NCBI RefSeq assembly: GCF_022201045.2
Contig: NC_068559.1
Coordinates: forward strand, 5,430,501-5,494,500
DNA from: Citrus sinensis
Lineage: Eukaryota > Streptophyta > Magnoliopsida > Sapindales > Rutaceae
Direction of reading: 5' to 3'
Length of the DNA: 64,000 nt
Shown here: positions 61,869 through 64,000 of the stretch, in pieces
Numbering within the stretch: position 1 is the stretch's first letter
How the letters are laid out: each line of letters begins with the position of its first letter
Made by a program: the position numbers and the translations under genes
Notes under the pieces: model-generated
What the model was told of the DNA's origin: nothing
Database searches by the model: none
What the model saw: the letters and a program-made list of their open reading frames with translations, nothing else

Positions 61869-64000
61869 TGAGTTCTACTTTTTTTTTTCCTCAAAATAAA
61901 ATGCTCTAGTAAATCTTTTGTTAGAAAAATAAATAAATGTTCCTTTCAAAAAACAAAGGTTAATCTTTCTTTCAAAAATATATGATGATGAATAATAGTA
62001 AATGACGGGGATGATGATCCATTAATTGCGAGGATAAATTGTCAACTAAATGAACGGAATATTCTCCGCGAAGCATGTGAAAGAAAAAATATATAAATAA
62101 ATAAACTACGTGGAAGAAAACATACGACGTGTCGATTTCCCAGTAGATAAGGAGTGCGAAATTAGTGTATAATGGCTGGTAGGTGACCGGTCTCCTACCA
62201 AATAAACCGCCAAAGAATCGTGATACGAGTTATTCAATTCTTTATAACTCCAAGTTACCGGGGTACGACACATTGGGGAAATTTTCGGATGCATCACGAT
62301 ATTTCCAAGAGATCGCCTTACATGATCCCTTGCATGGCCGGTCCGAGAATCTTCTTGTAAGAAGTTTCAGCTGAATTTTTGTTTTTTTTTTTACAAGTGC
62401 TGTTTTTAGCCAAATTCTCTTTTTATTATTTATCATTGTAGGAAATATCCATTATTCCCTAAAAAGTGTCACATATTATAAGTAATTTTATGTATGAACT
62501 ATGCTCATATTATGTCATCTTCAAAATATACAAATTCAAAAAAAGAGTATCAACTAGTACGTTTTGTCGATGTTATCCAACTATCTAAGTCGAAATTAAT
62601 GATTTTTGTGCAAATTTATTAATATCAATTCTCAAGCCAAAAAATATTGATCGTAAAATACTTTTCTAAAAAGAAATTGGCATAGAGTAAAAAAAAAATT
62701 CCTTTTAAAGCATTTGAAATTATGATAAATTTTTTAATTATAATAAAGTTAGTACAAAATCAGGGACATTTTATATTTCTATTTATTAATAGAATTTTTA
62801 TAAAAGCAACTTTATAAAATATTTGAATATACTGCAACCAAATTCATATAGGTTTCAATATATTAAAAACTGTATTTTTTATTTATTAGTATATTGAAAT
62901 TTGTGTTCTTTTATTCGTTAGTAATATTCTCATTTTGTTAATAAGAATGTCCTCACTTGAGAATACAATCCTCACTTGAGAATACAAACACACATATATA
63001 TAAAATTATAGCCTAATGATAACCCAATTATCTTCCCTTTAGGCAAGCAAAGTTTAAATTTTAGATCTCTTGTGTCCACTAAAGAGATTCTACTAACTAA
63101 ACTAGTTGGCAACTACAATATAACCATTTTTTTGAATCATTTTGTTTAGTAAATTGTGTATAACAATTCTATAAGTGTAGTATTTACTCTCTCTAAAATG
63201 ACAAGGTTGGTAGCTGTTTGCACTAATATTTTATGATAGTTTCATAGAGTGTGAATAATTAAGATTATATTTGAAGAATAATGATCATGTGGATGAAATA
63301 CTTAAAATATAATGATGTTCTTAATTAGTGCTGTCGAGTTAATTATATATATATATATATAACAGAAAATAAATTTAATGTAGGATAATTAGAAAGTCCT
63401 TCTAGACTTGAAGTTCAGCCCAATTATACAGTGATGTTAAATTAATCACCTAATACTTAGTATGACATATGCTCGATATATCATAGTTGAAGTATAGTCT
63501 AAAAATATATTCTCCAAAAAATCAAGAAAATTAATCCCACCATACAAACTAGTAAAAATACTCAAATCCGGTTGAGAATGTATCTATTAGACTCCTATTA
63601 AAACAATAAAGTGATTTGTAACAATATAATTTAAAATAATTAGGGAGCATTAATCCTAAGCTCATATATAGAAATTATTTAAATCTTGCAAAATTTCCCA
63701 CCTCTACCTTTATTGTCTTGATCAGACCATCACGTCAAATTCTCACCAAGTTTAGAACATCTCCAAATGCATATATCTCTTTCTCATCTCACCCATAGAT
63801 TGCAAAGAATAAAAACGAGAAATTGAAAAAATCAAAGCGAGTTGAGAGGGAAAGCCAACGCACATGACTGGTGACACAAAACAGCAGATTTAAAAAAAAA
63901 GATCCAGTGAGGGAGTCCAGACCCCAGTTAATATTTCTTTTATTTTTCTTTATTGTTATTTTTGTTTCTGTTCACTCTTTTGACGGAATCTCCAATCCAA

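Larger units (their letters stand above)
58942..64000. other. Intergenic right end, no gene supported
   Basis: About 5 kb of AT-rich DNA. Short open frames such as 59884-60198 (-), 59963-60187 (+) and 62183-62374 (+) have no recognisable domains and overlap each other. It contains several small repeats listed separately. GC-rich ggcggcggcggc lies at 60371-60382. Confidence 0.5.

Noticed and set aside
62106..62436. Overlapping ORFs on both strands near the right end
   Set aside because: Mutually overlapping short frames with no domain or gene context.

Overview
The window is nuclear DNA of a flowering plant, most likely a eudicot. Supporting signs are GT-AG introns in AT-rich DNA, plant-type families (SCPL carboxypeptidase, F-box/LRR, GDSL lipase, RD19-type cysteine protease), an intron-containing tRNA-Tyr gene and plant-style retroelements. 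The gene set and AT content would suit a woody rosid such as Citrus, but the sequence alone does not prove the species.

Layout. Bases 1 to about 21,385 are a nest of transposable elements. The oldest is a minus-strand Ty1/copia element (Copia-B, 7846-~21384). A hAT DNA transposon (13216-20564) sits in its 5' end with an 8-bp target duplication. A PIF/Harbinger-like non-autonomous element (14647-15917) sits inside the hAT transposase gene with a 3-bp duplication. A second minus-strand copia element (Copia-A, from beyond the left edge to 7845) sits in the 3' LTR of Copia-B. All four are broken by stops, frameshifts or insertions, although the RT-RNase H block of Copia-A is open. At 22.6-23.3 kb there is a long inverted-repeat (foldback) element. 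Then follow an F-box/LRR gene (23903-26041, +), a tRNA-derived SINE (27031-27250, -), a nine-exon serine carboxypeptidase-like gene (27674-31157, -), an AT-rich gap, and the ESCRT-III subunit gene VPS24/CHMP3 (35010-37408, -, with a GC-AG first intron). A decayed but full-length plant L1-type LINE lies at 39824-45304 (+), followed by about 2 kb of diverged 1-kb tandem repeats. After these come a small Gag1-like clamp (DUF4050) gene (47924-49209, -), a tRNA-Tyr(GTA) gene (51672-51763, +), a recent 210-bp tandem duplication, a GDSL esterase/lipase gene (52408-54187, -) and an RD19-like papain-family protease gene (56671-58941, +). From 58942 to the end I see only AT-rich intergenic DNA with small repeats.

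The host genes are unrelated single genes, not an operon or cluster. Together they cover secretory/vacuolar hydrolysis (SCPL, RD19-like, GDSL), endosomal sorting (VPS24) and ubiquitin targeting (F-box). I joined exons by hand from splice signals, reading phase and family conservation. In each of the six multi-exon genes the phases close to one open reading frame (535, 506, 229, about 110, 359 and 373 aa). The most unusual unexplained item is a small divergent ORF inside the hAT element (19587-19874, +) that encodes little more than a BED-type zinc finger.
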